DNA of 64,000 nt from Dipylidium caninum (Eukaryota > Platyhelminthes > Cestoda > Cyclophyllidea > Dipylidiidae), in NCBI GenBank assembly GCA_017562135.1, contig QEYB01001312.1, positions 1,922,001-1,986,000 on the forward strand, in the 5' to 3' direction. A program made the translations under genes and the position numbers. The stretch's first letter is position 1; each line of letters opens with the position of its first letter. Below are positions 48,001 to 58,870 of this stretch, piece by piece. The notes under the pieces were generated by a model that searched no databases, was not told the origin of the DNA, and was given only the letters and a program-made list of their open reading frames with translations.

Positions 48001-51000
48001 ACATTAAACTAGTCGTTCAATCCAAGAATCAGCTGCCACTCTATGTTTGCTCTACGCGTAACAAAATCTAATGACAAGGTGCAAACAAGGGCCATTGACG
48101 AATAAATAAAGCGGTTAACGAGCGGCCCCCAAATAGGTGGCGGAAGTGAGGGCTGGAAACCATTGTTTGATGCCAATAAGTGAAATAGGAAATCAAAGTT
48201 AATTGCCCCAATGGGCACCACAGAGGTGGTGTGGACAAACTTCACTAATCTCAACATCGTTTTGACGGTGCTGCGTTCCTTCCACCTTCTGACCCACTTA
48301 CTTCCGTAGACACACCCTCGAATTAGTCTATATATTTTGAGTATAACAACACGTGGCTAAAACTAGCATTATTGTTTTCACGAATCACCTTAGTGCATTA
48401 ATTGGACTGCATCTTTCCACAGCTGACAGGTCATGGAGGCACTTACTTTTCACAATGATTACCTCGCAAAATACGTGGGCCCATCCCAACGCTTCGGAAA
48501 GACGCTGATAAACGGTGAGGATGGTAAGTATTCCAACAAGACATAAATCTACTAATTTTCAGTAGCATGTCTAAACGAGGACGCCAACAGCTCCTCATGA
48601 CCCACCTGGGTAATGTAAGAAGGCGCCTCTGTGCGAAACTGAGACGTAACGCACACTGGGTGATGGCAACCCGTGTCCTTCCTCACTCCTGCTATTGAAA
48701 ACTAAGTGGGTGTCGATTTTAAGCAAGAAAAAAATTAAAAAATTTCCCCTAAAAATATTGTGTTCACGCAATTAGGTCCTGCCGCTACTCGTCGATGACC
48801 GCTTCGTCGTCGTTCACGCGGTGCCATAATTCCACGTTCGGCAAATTTCTCCTCTTTGCTATTACAACACTCAAATAAGTGTGGTTTCACATCATCGGCG
48901 TCATTAAGAACTTCAACATTTAGGGTGTTCTGCATGGAACGACGAAGTAGCCTGCGGTCTGAAGGCGCAGGGTCAGGGCTACGCGGCGGGTGTGCCAACA
49001 CATCCCCACGCGGATCCAGTAAGTCTTTCCAAGTCACCAAACCAATTTGAGACTTTGCATTACCCTGGTGGTCGACAACAGTCGCACGATCTGCCACTTC
49101 TGGACGCTTTGCTCCAACTGACTGCACCGCTCACTTGGGCTGGTCAGTGTTCGGGGAGCGGGAGCAGAATTCCTCCACCATCCAACCAGACGGGCAGCCT
49201 AATCTTTTCTTGGTGAGTCTCCGCTTCCGATCTCGTCTGGGCTGCCTCGCCCTGCATCAGCCACCATCTCGCCCAACTAGCGTCTTTTCAGAAGTGCATC
49301 AACTCTGTTTCCCCTTCACATGCCACGAATTGCAGATGCGGCTAATGCGTTGCACCAGGTGAATCTCCTTAAGCCGGTGAGGAGGGATCCACACACCGAG
49401 TTGCCTCACATCGCCACATGTTGTGCTCTCACGACCCGAACATCGAGAAGGCTCTCGACTGACGTGGGTCTCTGCCACTTCAACTAGACGGACGACCAGG
49501 TCGTTGGGCACTTTTCAAAGAAAAATCATCAGAACCACGTCTGGAAAACCAAGTTTGACGGTACTACCTTCCTTTCAGGGCTCCACTCCTCTGCCCAGCA
49601 CAGAACCCCTATTTTGCTTGCGATGCATTGTCGTCTTTTGGTTAATAATATAGCGAAATAGGCGTGACGTGAACGCCTTTTTCTTCCTCCTTTAAAGCGG
49701 GACAAAAACGAAACCACAGAACTAAAGGGCATGATTCTTTTGCTGCATGAGAGGTAGGAGTCAAAAAAATGGTAAAAATATGCAGGTTAGGTAATTTGAC
49801 AACCTTAACGAAACAGAAGGAGGTGCAAAATCCTTCGGTCGAGAAATGCGCAATTATTTAGTTGCCAACCGAACCGATCAAAGCCTCCTCACTGATAAAG
49901 AAAAGGGCCGTGGAATGGAGATTTTCAGTGTTAACTAAAAATCACCTTTATGCCCTTCTTGCAAATGAGAAGTATCGTAATGTTTACGATGGTGATATTG
50001 TCCTAACCCTTCTTTATGTGGGCTGTTAGCTAAAACCCTCTGGTTTGAGGTAAATTTGAATGCTTTATTTAAAATATATGGCCCTTAATGTTACAAAGAC
50101 TGCCACACATTTAAGTCAACCCACGCAACACCCGTTTGAACTTGTTGGTGTGAGCAAATGCAGTTAAATGTATAAGACTTCGTCGATAAGCCAGGGTCGG
50201 CCAGACACTCCTTTAGGGTCATATACCCCTTCTGTTCAACCCCGCGACTCACAGCGTGTACAAACGGTCTCAATGCCCAGTGAAAAATGTGCATTGCCTC
50301 ATCAGATAGTTTTAAACAGCTCCCAATGATAGGTGATGGCGCTGCCGGGGCACTCTAGGAACTGCAAGAGGTGTCGAGTGATAAGGTGTTTAATTTCCCA
50401 TGATATGACATCGGAGGCGATTGATATCCCATATATCATATTCGGGATGCGAATTAGTCTTCTCGCCAAATGAGGGGTAAAATGTCGATTTAGAGAGCTG
50501 CCAAATACTGATTAAGGTGACCATGTTGGTTACCTATTAAATAAAACATTTTCCTCCTTGCAGAGGGATTGATACACCGTTCCATCGTAGTAATTGTGGC
50601 TACACCGTGTACACAAGAGTATTTCACTCCATGAATTAATTACCGTGAAGTTTTTTTGAATTATTTGATGTCGCGAAAAGTGTTTTTTTACGCAGTTATA
50701 TGTGGTTCTGATCAACTAGTTCCTTGGAAACCTCTCGTTGGACGTCTGCTTAGCAAACTGTTACAGTGTTGATTTACATGATCATCAAAATGAGGAACAA
50801 CGTAAAACCACAATTGGAGAGTTTGTCATCCTACGTTGAACACGGAGAGGCCAATTTTTGAGGCCTATTTAAATGAACAAAATGAGAACAAGAGACAGAG
50901 GGGATAAACCGGGACTCTGTCCTTCGTTACACGAAGTCGATCTGATTTACTACGAAGACGGAGGTTTTGTATCAGTCAGGTAAATTGAACATGTTCACTG

Positions 51001-52859
51001 ACATCACCTCGCGTGTATCGAGCTGCTGACACCTTCTGCGCACACGAGTTTATGAAGCAGCAGCGCGGGTCGGGGGGAGGTAGTTTACGACTGTGCATTA
51101 CTTATTTACGAACACACGCGCGCACACACACATGTACGCACGCGCGCACGCGCGCACGCGAGGCGGGGGAGGGAGAGGGGACCGGCACGGCCCTCTGACG
51201 TGGCGAGTGCACTCAGCCATGCCTACGTGCATGTTTAATGTAACAATTTCGCGCATCGCATTCTCATTCGCCCCGGCGTTTTTGACCAATGAGGTGGGAG
51301 CACCCGCTGGGGTACTGCACAAAGTGATTGAGGCGCAACCAGAATAAGCAAATATGATCAGTAATTGGTGCAGTCTTCGGAGGACACCTAATGGCATTAC
51401 GATGACTTGCCAGGATATGCTTCTTATCAGTCTGCGTGGGTTTCACGCAAGTGCTGGAATTCCAAATCCGAATCACCCGGCAGGAGAAGACGGCATTTTG
51501 GAGGACTTCGCAATCTGCTCCGACGCAGTTTACGATAATAGGCATTGTCTTAGTGTATTGGGTCATAGTTATGATAGTTAGAGTGCTTGTAGTCAATTCT
51601 TATTTTTTTGAAGCACACAAGTTTCCTTTTCATTCATTTCTTTTTGCTCGCTTATTCCTTTGTGCAAAGCCCAAAGCACGTTTACTTCAACTGAATAAAA
51701 TGACCCAACTGTATCCATAAAATGCGTAAAATACATTGGTTTTCAATAATGAAATAATGAAAAATCAGTGCCTTCTTCGTTGAAGGGAGGGATTAAGCTT
51801 ATGGTACGAAAAAGCACATATTCTTCAACTGGTTTATACGCGAATGTTTACTTTGACGCTCGAAAATTATGCAAATTTTTTACGTCCAGATGGCATTCAT
51901 TTTGGGTGGGAAAATAAAATGAAAATCGTAATACACACTTAACATATTCCCCGGCGCGATTAACAGACATTTCATTTATTACGAAATAGTGAACATTGCG
52001 GCTTTTGGGGGTGGTGAGTGTGGGTAGAGGGGAGAAAAATCTGATTCACTGCAATATAAGCCTCAAATTGCCCGTATGGTTTTTAAGCTAGTGAAAACTT
52101 TTTCCCAGCTCTTCGTGTAATCATGAGGTAGAGAAGATGAGTGAGGACTAACCTTTTGGTGTTTTTCCGGTAGTATACAAAATGGTTCATAATCCATGCG
52201 TATATCTCGCTCAACGTGGCCCGCTTCTCTTTATTCGACATCATGGCGGAAACAATGAGGGTGATGTAGGAAAAAGGCGGTTTCATGCTCCCATCCAACT
52301 GATATTCCGCTATCTTCGGCTGTGCGAATCCCCCACAGACAATCGGTACTGGGGGTACATCTGTCGCACCCACACCTGGCGCCATCTCCTCGAAAGGGTT
52401 CTGATGTTGATGAGAATGCCGCTGTTGGTGGGTTTCTACGTGTTGTTGTTGTTGTTGTTGATGTTGTTGCTCTGAGTATCGCGTATCAGGGTAAATTAAG
52501 TCAGGATGTGGAATATCCGCGGGAACACCTTCCCAGGAGGTTTGATCCGTCACTTGTGGCCATATGTAGGTAGGCAAAGGGGAATCGTAATGCACGTAAT
52601 TGGAGTAGAGGGGCGGTTGTGGGTCAGAAACTGAACCACTGTACGCGGAATAGTAATGCGGCTCTTCTTCTTCCATTTCCAGACCTGTCTGAGGGGGCAT
52701 AATTGGTATAACAGTGGCCACAGATGTCGTGTCATTAATTTCACCATTAATTGCAGGATTAGAGGCGGTGCTAACGACTGCAGAGGGGGTTTGTGGAGTG
52801 TCCGAAAATTCGGCGTATTGAGGGAAGTAGTAGTTTGAGCCTGAAGTGTGAGTAAACAT
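42074..52859 (-). CDS. FOXA: FoxA-like forkhead transcription factor
   Basis: Nuclear DNA-binding protein; FoxA factors specify gut and pharyngeal tissues in many animals. The intact model joins distal exon 1 (52859-52153) to exon 2 (42443-42074, TAA), giving 358 residues; an upstream in-frame ATG at 52934 would add 25. Exon 1 ends AAAAG|GTTAGT (phase 2) and exon 2 follows ATCTCAG. The joined forkhead domain spans about 193-285: [32 protein letters not shown], then across the junction [15 protein letters not shown] (recognition helix) and [30 protein letters not shown] and LSFNDCF point to FoxA, with Ala where FoxA usually has Ser after RH. The N-terminus is Tyr/Pro-rich with a polyGln stretch (131-139); the tail is short, basic, then Pro/His-rich. 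Exon 1 exists twice because of a tandem duplication; this model must splice over the proximal damaged copy, a ~9.7-kb intron. The domain is certain, the FoxA subclass likely, exon usage unknown. Confidence 0.88.
42491..43663 (-). mobile_element. Mariner relic A1
   Basis: Degenerate DD34D mariner in FoxA intron 1, 47 bp from the exon 2 border. The left inverted repeat starts TTGAGCTGACAACC after a TA; the right one reads, on the - strand, TTCGGTTGGCAACTAAATAA, the familiar mariner terminus. Between them lie transposase remnants on the - strand, including an [12 protein letters not shown] motif near the C-terminus seen more clearly in A2 and A3. Frames are broken by stops and indels. It differs from A2 and A3 at several percent of sites over 42505-43561, then is identical to A2 to its right end. 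It cannot encode an active enzyme. Confidence 0.85.
44902..44952. repeat. Alternating purine-pyrimidine (CA/CG) tract, copy 1
   Basis: About 50 bp of nearly perfect alternating purine-pyrimidine sequence made of CA and CG steps, in the FoxA intron. Such tracts can adopt Z-DNA. An identical tract sits at 51112-51162. Confidence 0.8.
45943..46648 (-). pseudogene. Proximal FoxA exon 1 copy, frameshifted
   Basis: This copy is identical to the distal exon 1 except for one missing base near 46582. The loss changes the reading after SDTP (about codon 22), so translation from the normal start leaves frame long before the forkhead domain and terminates near 46340. The second half, from about 46511 to the donor at 45943, is still open in the correct frame and includes the first half of the forkhead domain, so an internal start (MPPQTGLEM) could in principle give an N-truncated factor. 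It is the copy nearest exon 2, so it would be the default splicing partner. Confidence 0.8.
48433..48600 (+). CDS. Candidate 42-residue microprotein, copy 1
   Basis: I do not recognise it. A pyrimidine-rich TTTCCACAG acceptor at about 48421 is followed 11 nt later by ATG. Exon 1 (48433-48523, starting [16 protein letters not shown]) ends at a consensus GTAAGT donor. A 39-nt intron ends in AATTTTCAG, and exon 2 (48563-48600) reaches TGA in phase. The leading acceptor with no visible upstream exon would suit spliced-leader trans-splicing, which many flatworms use. It could also be the first exons of a longer gene cut short where mariner A2 begins, about 95 nt downstream. Coding status is unproven. 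Confidence 0.3.
48695..49873 (-). mobile_element. Mariner relic A2 (recombinant)
   Basis: Preceded by TA. The left end (TTGAAAACTAAG) and body match A3 with only a few substitutions, while the right end from about 49832 and its flank match A1. The - strand holds transposase pieces: [13 protein letters not shown] (N-terminal region), [12 protein letters not shown], and [12 protein letters not shown] at the third catalytic position. The second catalytic Asp of the usual HDN motif is replaced (HQGN), and stops break the frame, so it is inactive. Confidence 0.88.
51112..51162. repeat. Alternating purine-pyrimidine (CA/CG) tract, copy 2
   Basis: Identical to the tract at 44902-44952, as part of the tandem duplication. 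Confidence 0.8.
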
Positions 52860-54643
52860 GGTCGAAGAGAAGAGTAAACTTCTGTCACCACCCTCTGGTC
52901 GAGTGTTGAAGGCCTCAAATGTGCGCAAACGCATTCGCGTTACCACCAATCAGGTGTTAATGCGCTTTACAGTCTACCTGCGATTGGCTGAGGAAATGAA
53001 GAATGGTGCGTGCACACCACTTGCCTTACACAGCCTGCATTGCTGGTGTCCAGATAACAAAAGCCGCTATGGCATAAATGAGCAAAAATTTTTGGCTGCT
53101 AATGATTTGAGAGGTTATTTGACGGCTTAATCTATCTCTGCAAACAATTGATCATTAGCTACTCATTGTCACACAAACCTCCGACTGCCTGGCATATTTC
53201 CAAAAACCTTACAAAGAGTGTCTCTAGCATGTACGCAAACCTTTATTCAATTCGCTATGGCAGTAACTTGAAACAGTAGTGAATTAATGGGGATGAGGAT
53301 AACGCACAGGGGCCGAGTGTTAACTTTCGAAACAGTTGAAATGTGCAGATGACAAGCATTAGTTTAACGACTTCTACAATGAACGATTAGGCAAAGCTTG
53401 GGATGGCCAATACTAAAAGTTAACTCCATTATTTCTAATTAAATTCAGAAATAGTACAAAGAGGCGAGTACGGCCTTATTTTTGTAGGGACTAGACCAGC
53501 TAGCATCAGAGTAGCCGGAACATTTCGACACATTTTCAATAGGCCCTATCTCCCATTAAGAAACCGAAATCTTTTTAGCGCCACACATTTTCTCAGTACA
53601 TCATAGGGCAGCCCTAGTGGTGTTTTCCCTTACGGTAAGTGGTGTGAAATTTTCATAACCGGTCCAATAAAATGGTGTTACACCTAAGTCACAAGAAATT
53701 AATTGAGTTGGAGCCTACAAAACCCCCTTCAAAAAGGCCAAAGTGGGTGCGTTTATAATAAATAGAGTTACTTCAAACGAAAATTTTATTTACATTACAA
53801 ATATTCTAAAGCGAACGTTCAAAGTATGTAATGACTATGACTTCACGTCGAACTAATGAGTTAACAAACACACACTGTTACAAACGTAGCCGGGACAACA
53901 AATGCCGAAGGGGCCTAGTAAAGGGGGAATGCGAAGTGAGCAGGCTTCTGTAGCGAAGCGTGCCAGGGACAATTCCCTCCCTGCGGCTTTTTCATTTGTC
54001 TACATACGAACAATAACGGAAATCAGAAATTCTCGCATAATACCTCCCATTCGGGGATATAATTTGTTTTGAAAAGTGATAATTCGTTACGGAAGAAAGT
54101 CCCACATTACAAAAGTAGTTGTTTAAAGTTCAAGGAGATGTCAGAGCCATCGATCGACCTTCTTCAGTGATGCCAAATCTGGCAGCGGACGGGGCTCAAA
54201 TGACATTCGTTACATTAAACTAGTCGTTCAATCCAAGAATCAGCTGCCACTCTATGTTTGCTCTACGCGTAACAAAATCTAATGACAAGGTGCAAACAAG
54301 GGCCATTGACGAATAAATAAAGCGGTTAACGAGCGGCCCCCAAATAGGTGGCGGAAGTGAGGGCTGGAAACCATTGTTTGATGCCAATAAGTGAAATAGG
54401 AAATCAAAGTTAATTGCCCCAATGGGCACCACAGAGGTGGTGTGGACAAACTTCACTAATCTCAACATCGTTTTGACGGTGCTGCGTTCCTTCCACCTTC
54501 TGACCCACTTACTTCCGTAGACACACCCTCGAATTAGTCTATATATTTTGAGTATAACAACACGTGGCTAAAACTAGCATTATTGTTTTCACGAATCACC
54601 TTAGTGCATTAATTGGACTGCATCTTTCCACAGCTGACAGGTC

Positions 54644-54811
54644 ATGGAGGCACTTACTTTTCACAATGATTACCTCGCAAAATACGTGGGCCCATCCCAA
54701 CGCTTCGGAAAGACGCTGATAAACGGTGAGGATGGTAAGTATTCCAACAAGACATAAATCTACTAATTTTCAGTAGCATGTCTAAACGAGGACGCCAACA
54801 GCTCCTCATGA
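54644..54811 (+). CDS. Candidate 42-residue microprotein, copy 2
   Basis: Same sequence as the candidate at 48433-48600: two short exons around a 39-nt intron, unchanged start, splice sites and TGA. Mariner A3 begins about 95 nt downstream. Its preservation says little, because the whole block is nearly identical. Confidence 0.3.
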
Positions 54812-54905
54812 CCCACCTGGGTAATGTAAGAAGGCGCCTCTGTGCGAAACTGAGACGTAACGCACACTGGGTGATGGCAACCCGTGTCCTTCCTCACTCC
54901 TGCTA

Positions 54906-56085
54906 TTGAAAACTAAGTGGGTGTCGATTTTAAGCAAGAAAAAAATTAAAAAATTTCCCCTAAAAATATTGTGTTCACGCAATTAGGTCCTGCCGCTACT
55001 CGTCGATGACCGCTTCGTCGTCGTTCACGCGGTGCCATAATTCCACGTTCGGCAAATTTCTCCTCTTTGCTATTACAACACTCAAATAAGTGTGGTTTCA
55101 CATCATCGGCGTCATTAAGAACTTCAACATTTAGGGTGTTCTGCATGGAACGACGAAGTAGCCTGCGGTCTGAAGGCGCAGGGTCAGGGCTACGCGGCGG
55201 GTGTGCCAACACATCCCCACGCGGATCCAGTAAGTCTTTCCAAGTCACCAAACCAATTTGAGACTTTGCATTACCCTGGTGGTCGACAACAGTCGCACGA
55301 TCTGCCACTTCTGGACGCTTTGCTCCAACTGACTGCACCGCTCACTTGGGCTGGTCAGTGTTCGGGGAGCGGGAGCAGAATTCCTCCACCATCCAACCAG
55401 ACTGGCAGCCTAATCTTTTCTTGGTGAGTCTCCGCTTCCGATCTCGCCTGGGCTGCCTCACCCTGCATCAGCCACCATCTCGCCCAACTAGCGTCTTTTC
55501 AGAAGTGCATCAACTCTGTTTCCCCTTCACATGCCACGAATTGCAGATGCGGCTAATGCGTTGCACCAGGTGAATCTCCTTAAGCCGGTGAGGAGGGATC
55601 CACACACCGAGTTGCCTCACATCGCCACATGTTGTGCTCTCACGACCCGAACATCGAGAAGGCTCTCGACTGACGTGGGTCTCTGCCACTTCAACTAGAC
55701 GGACGACCAGGTCGTTGGGCACTTTTCAAAGAAAAATCACCAGAACCACGTCTGGAAAACCAAGTTTGACGGTACTACCTTCCTTTCAGGGCTCCACTCC
55801 TCTGCCCAGCACAGAACCCCTATTTTGCTTGCGATGCATTGTCGTCTTTTGGTTAATAATATAGCGAAATAGGCGTGACGTGAACGCCTTTTTCTTCCTC
55901 CTTTAAAGCGGGACAAAAACGAAACCACAGAACTAAAGGGCATGATTCTTTTGCTGCATGAGAGGTAGGAGTCAAAAAAATGGTAAAAATATGCAGGTTA
56001 GGTAATTTGACAACCTTAACGAAACAGAAGGAGGTGCAAAATTCTTCTGCCGTCAAAACCGGCACTTACTCAGTTGCCAACGCAA
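54906..56085 (-). mobile_element. Mariner relic A3
   Basis: This copy has the clearest ends. TA precedes it (54904-54905) and TA follows it (56086-56087), as expected for a mariner target-site duplication. The right inverted repeat reads TTGCGTTGGCAACTGAGTAA on the - strand. The 1,180-bp body is nearly the same as A2 up to about 56042, including the transposase fragments with [12 protein letters not shown] and the replaced second catalytic Asp. Beyond 56086 the sequence is unrelated to the duplicated blocks. Inactive. Confidence 0.88.
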
Positions 56086-58870
56086 TATTTACACGTGACG
56101 CACATGCCCGCTCAGTTTGTAATTGACAGTGGCTTCAAACACCGACATCAGGATGTAATGGGAAAGTGTAAACGAGAAAATAGTATGTCTGGCGGCTTTG
56201 ATGAATTGCTTAGTTCTTTTATTTTTACACCGCCTGACAAAAAAATCGCCTGAACACTGCACCAGGCGTTAATCTGGCTTTTCTGTTTTTGACCCAATTC
56301 AAAAGCTTGCAATATCAGTGGAGATGGCAAAAGGTTATGAATTCGCTTATGAGAACTCGAAAACTCGGGCTAACAGAGCTTTGTACGTGAAACACTTAAG
56401 AACTACATAACTATAGGTTCACGCGGAACAGTTAGTAAGAATTGCTGCCTATTAAAATTCTAAATGTAGAAATTCATGATATTCCGTTGTTATGAGACAG
56501 AGCATGTTGAAGGCTGCCACCGCCTCTATGGTGACATTACGAATCCAGCATTAACGGGGAGAGAGTCTACTTCCACAGGCAGACACCACGTGGGAGCCGC
56601 AATTTTCACTAAGTACTTTTATCTCAGCTCTTATAAAGTGTTTCACATAGTAAAAAATGGCTTCAGAAGATAGTAATTCAATGTGCTGGTAAAATTTAAA
56701 TCTAGGGTGGCGCAGATTCCGACTAAACGTATTAATGTGACGCCACATGTAGGGACTACACACACGCCATGGTCAGCAACCGCACAACTGCGATAAAAAC
56801 TGACAAAGTAAGTATTGGAATATTTATTTCACAGTCGAGTGGAAGGAATGAAAATTCAAATGTACGGGCTAAAGCCTGAAAAGTTAAAAATGTCCAAGGC
56901 AACCGGAGTCTGTATGAGGAAAACTGTCTGTCAAATTCTGAATGCGACAAAAGAGCTTAGGGGAAAAACACTTGTTACCCGTTTGACTACTTGCGTACAG
57001 GAAGAGGTGGAGCGAATATAAACCAGATATCCTAAGCCCCGCCATCCGTTTCGTTTGCAGACATTGTAAAGAGGCTGAACACACTCGCAAGCACACACGA
57101 AGTAGGAAACTCACTCAATTAACGTAAGTGTCTAAGTTATTTTTTTTAAATCGCTCCAGAAACAAAAAAGTCGGCTCACTTGCAATCTTGCGACCTTTAA
57201 GAATATGGTCAGACAAGGGAATCTCCCCAATATGAAAGCAAAATAAATGAAGCGCGCCTCAAAGACATACATTTGGAAATCATAATTCTAATCTGAAGGT
57301 ATTTCTTAATGGCTAAAGTGATAGACATATAACGTAATGTGGTTAGTTCAAAAGCGTCGGTACCGGAACGTTCTGTGACAAGGGTTATTTCGTCTGCATA
57401 GAAAATTTTAAGACTGAGGCCTATTGGGTGAAAATCGTCCCAAATATAGATGATTATTTACATACTAACAAAAAGCGTAGGATAGAAGTTCCATATGTTT
57501 CAATTTTCCATCATCTACATTGCGAATTCACTTCGGCATCCGTGTTGATGCTGCCCCAAATGCCATACAAGTGACCATAACTACTAACGAGGAAACTAAA
57601 AGTTAACGATTATGTGGCCTATGAAACTGAAAAAAAGTATAAATTTAACCAGTTTATTTAAGTCAAATGATGGCAGGCTACCATACACAATACAAATGCC
57701 AGCACCGCCCAATCGTGGTAACTGGGCTAAATATAAGCCTAATCTAGGTTTTCGAGGGTCAATTAGTCTACAACATGTGACTACGATACACGATGCCTGA
57801 GAAGGTAGGTGTAGCTGCATCCTAGGTCTTAGTAATCAAACGCAAACAATGCACCCATACTTTTCTTGATGTAACTAGAAAACTAAGCCGATTTGCCTTG
57901 GATTTGCGTTTACCGACAGTATTCAGTAATTGTATAAGTCCTTAGGCCATTTAAAGAATTTGTCAGATAGGGGTATTATTAGATTGCAGATATGTATGGA
58001 AAAGGATGAAAGATGGCATTGTTCAGCTGACAAGCATAGCAGCATTCGATCCGCACAAGAATCTTCTGCTTTGAAACGCGAGGAGTTTAGTACTTCATTT
58101 TTTGCCTCATAACCTACTCCGTTATATGGTCCAAAATATATTATTTTGCTTAAGACTGAACAACTACTTATCGTCTCACAGGCAAAGTACATTGTGGTGA
58201 AATAATAAATCGCGAAAAAAGGGTCCCTATGTTCCAGGCGTCACAATGACATTGATTAAATCTACGCACTACAAGACTCTAGACCATAGGAGGTTATGCG
58301 TTTGGCAGGTACTGCTCGTGAATTGCTTTGCTCTATAGTTTAAGGGGAACCCTATTTCTATTTGACTTTGACTGCCTTTTGCTCCAATAGTCATGTCTAG
58401 GAGTCTAATTTCACGAAATTCATTAAGAAGTGGGATTATCAAATTTAGTTTTGGATGGAAATTCATTAAATCATTGGTAACTAAGAGTTATTTTTAATTT
58501 CTATTCCTTTCGGACGTTGTCTTCGTTGAACTGTGGCGTATTATTTAGACGATATAGCCAAACTACGAGCATCTGACGATTCCTTATAATAATTGCGGAT
58601 ACGGTCAGTCTGCGATTGGTTTTCTTAAAACCTTTCTCTTTCCATAAACGTAATATTTAAGTAGTAACTTGGTGAACATTAGTTTAGGCTAATTTACTCA
58701 TTCTAATTGATATTTCCTTACTAATTCGTGCTACTATAGATTTATTAAATACATTAGAATAGGATATGCATGTTACTCTCCAACATGATGATTTCTAACG
58801 GCAGTAATCATCCGGTGCTCTTCTTTAAATCATTTGACGGCGCGTTAAGCCTTCACTCTTTATAGTGGAC
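56086..58870. other. Region between mariner A3 and RPL5
   Basis: I see no conserved protein and no repeat shared with the duplicated units. It should contain the RPL5 promoter near its right end, where a pyrimidine-rich stretch (TTCACTCTTTATA) lies just before the start codon. Confidence 0.5.

Larger units (their letters stand above)
42491..48694 (+). repeat. Tandem duplication, copy 1 (A1 mariner + block B1)
   Basis: First of two direct copies of a ~6.2-kb unit. It consists of mariner A1 followed by a 5.0-kb block (43664-48694) that carries the proximal FoxA exon 1 and the FoxA upstream region. From about 43562 onward it matches copy 2 at an offset of 6210-6211 nt, with only three differences noticed by eye: a 1-base deletion near 46582 and substitutions at 47205 and 47784. 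Confidence 0.95.
48695..54905 (+). repeat. Tandem duplication, copy 2 (A2 mariner + block B2)
   Basis: Second direct copy of the unit, with block B2 at 49874-54905. It carries the intact FoxA exon 1 (52153-52859), the second copy of the CA/CG tract and the second candidate microprotein. Near identity to copy 1 implies a very recent event, ongoing gene conversion, or duplicated haplotypes in the assembly. Confidence 0.95.

Noticed and set aside
48009..48257. 82-residue - strand frame, repeated at 54220-54468
   Set aside because: Repeated only because the block is duplicated; no splice or domain support.
42074..54905. Complete duplication of the FoxA gene
   Set aside because: Only exon 1 and upstream sequence are doubled. 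The second half of the forkhead domain occurs once, at 42074-42443.
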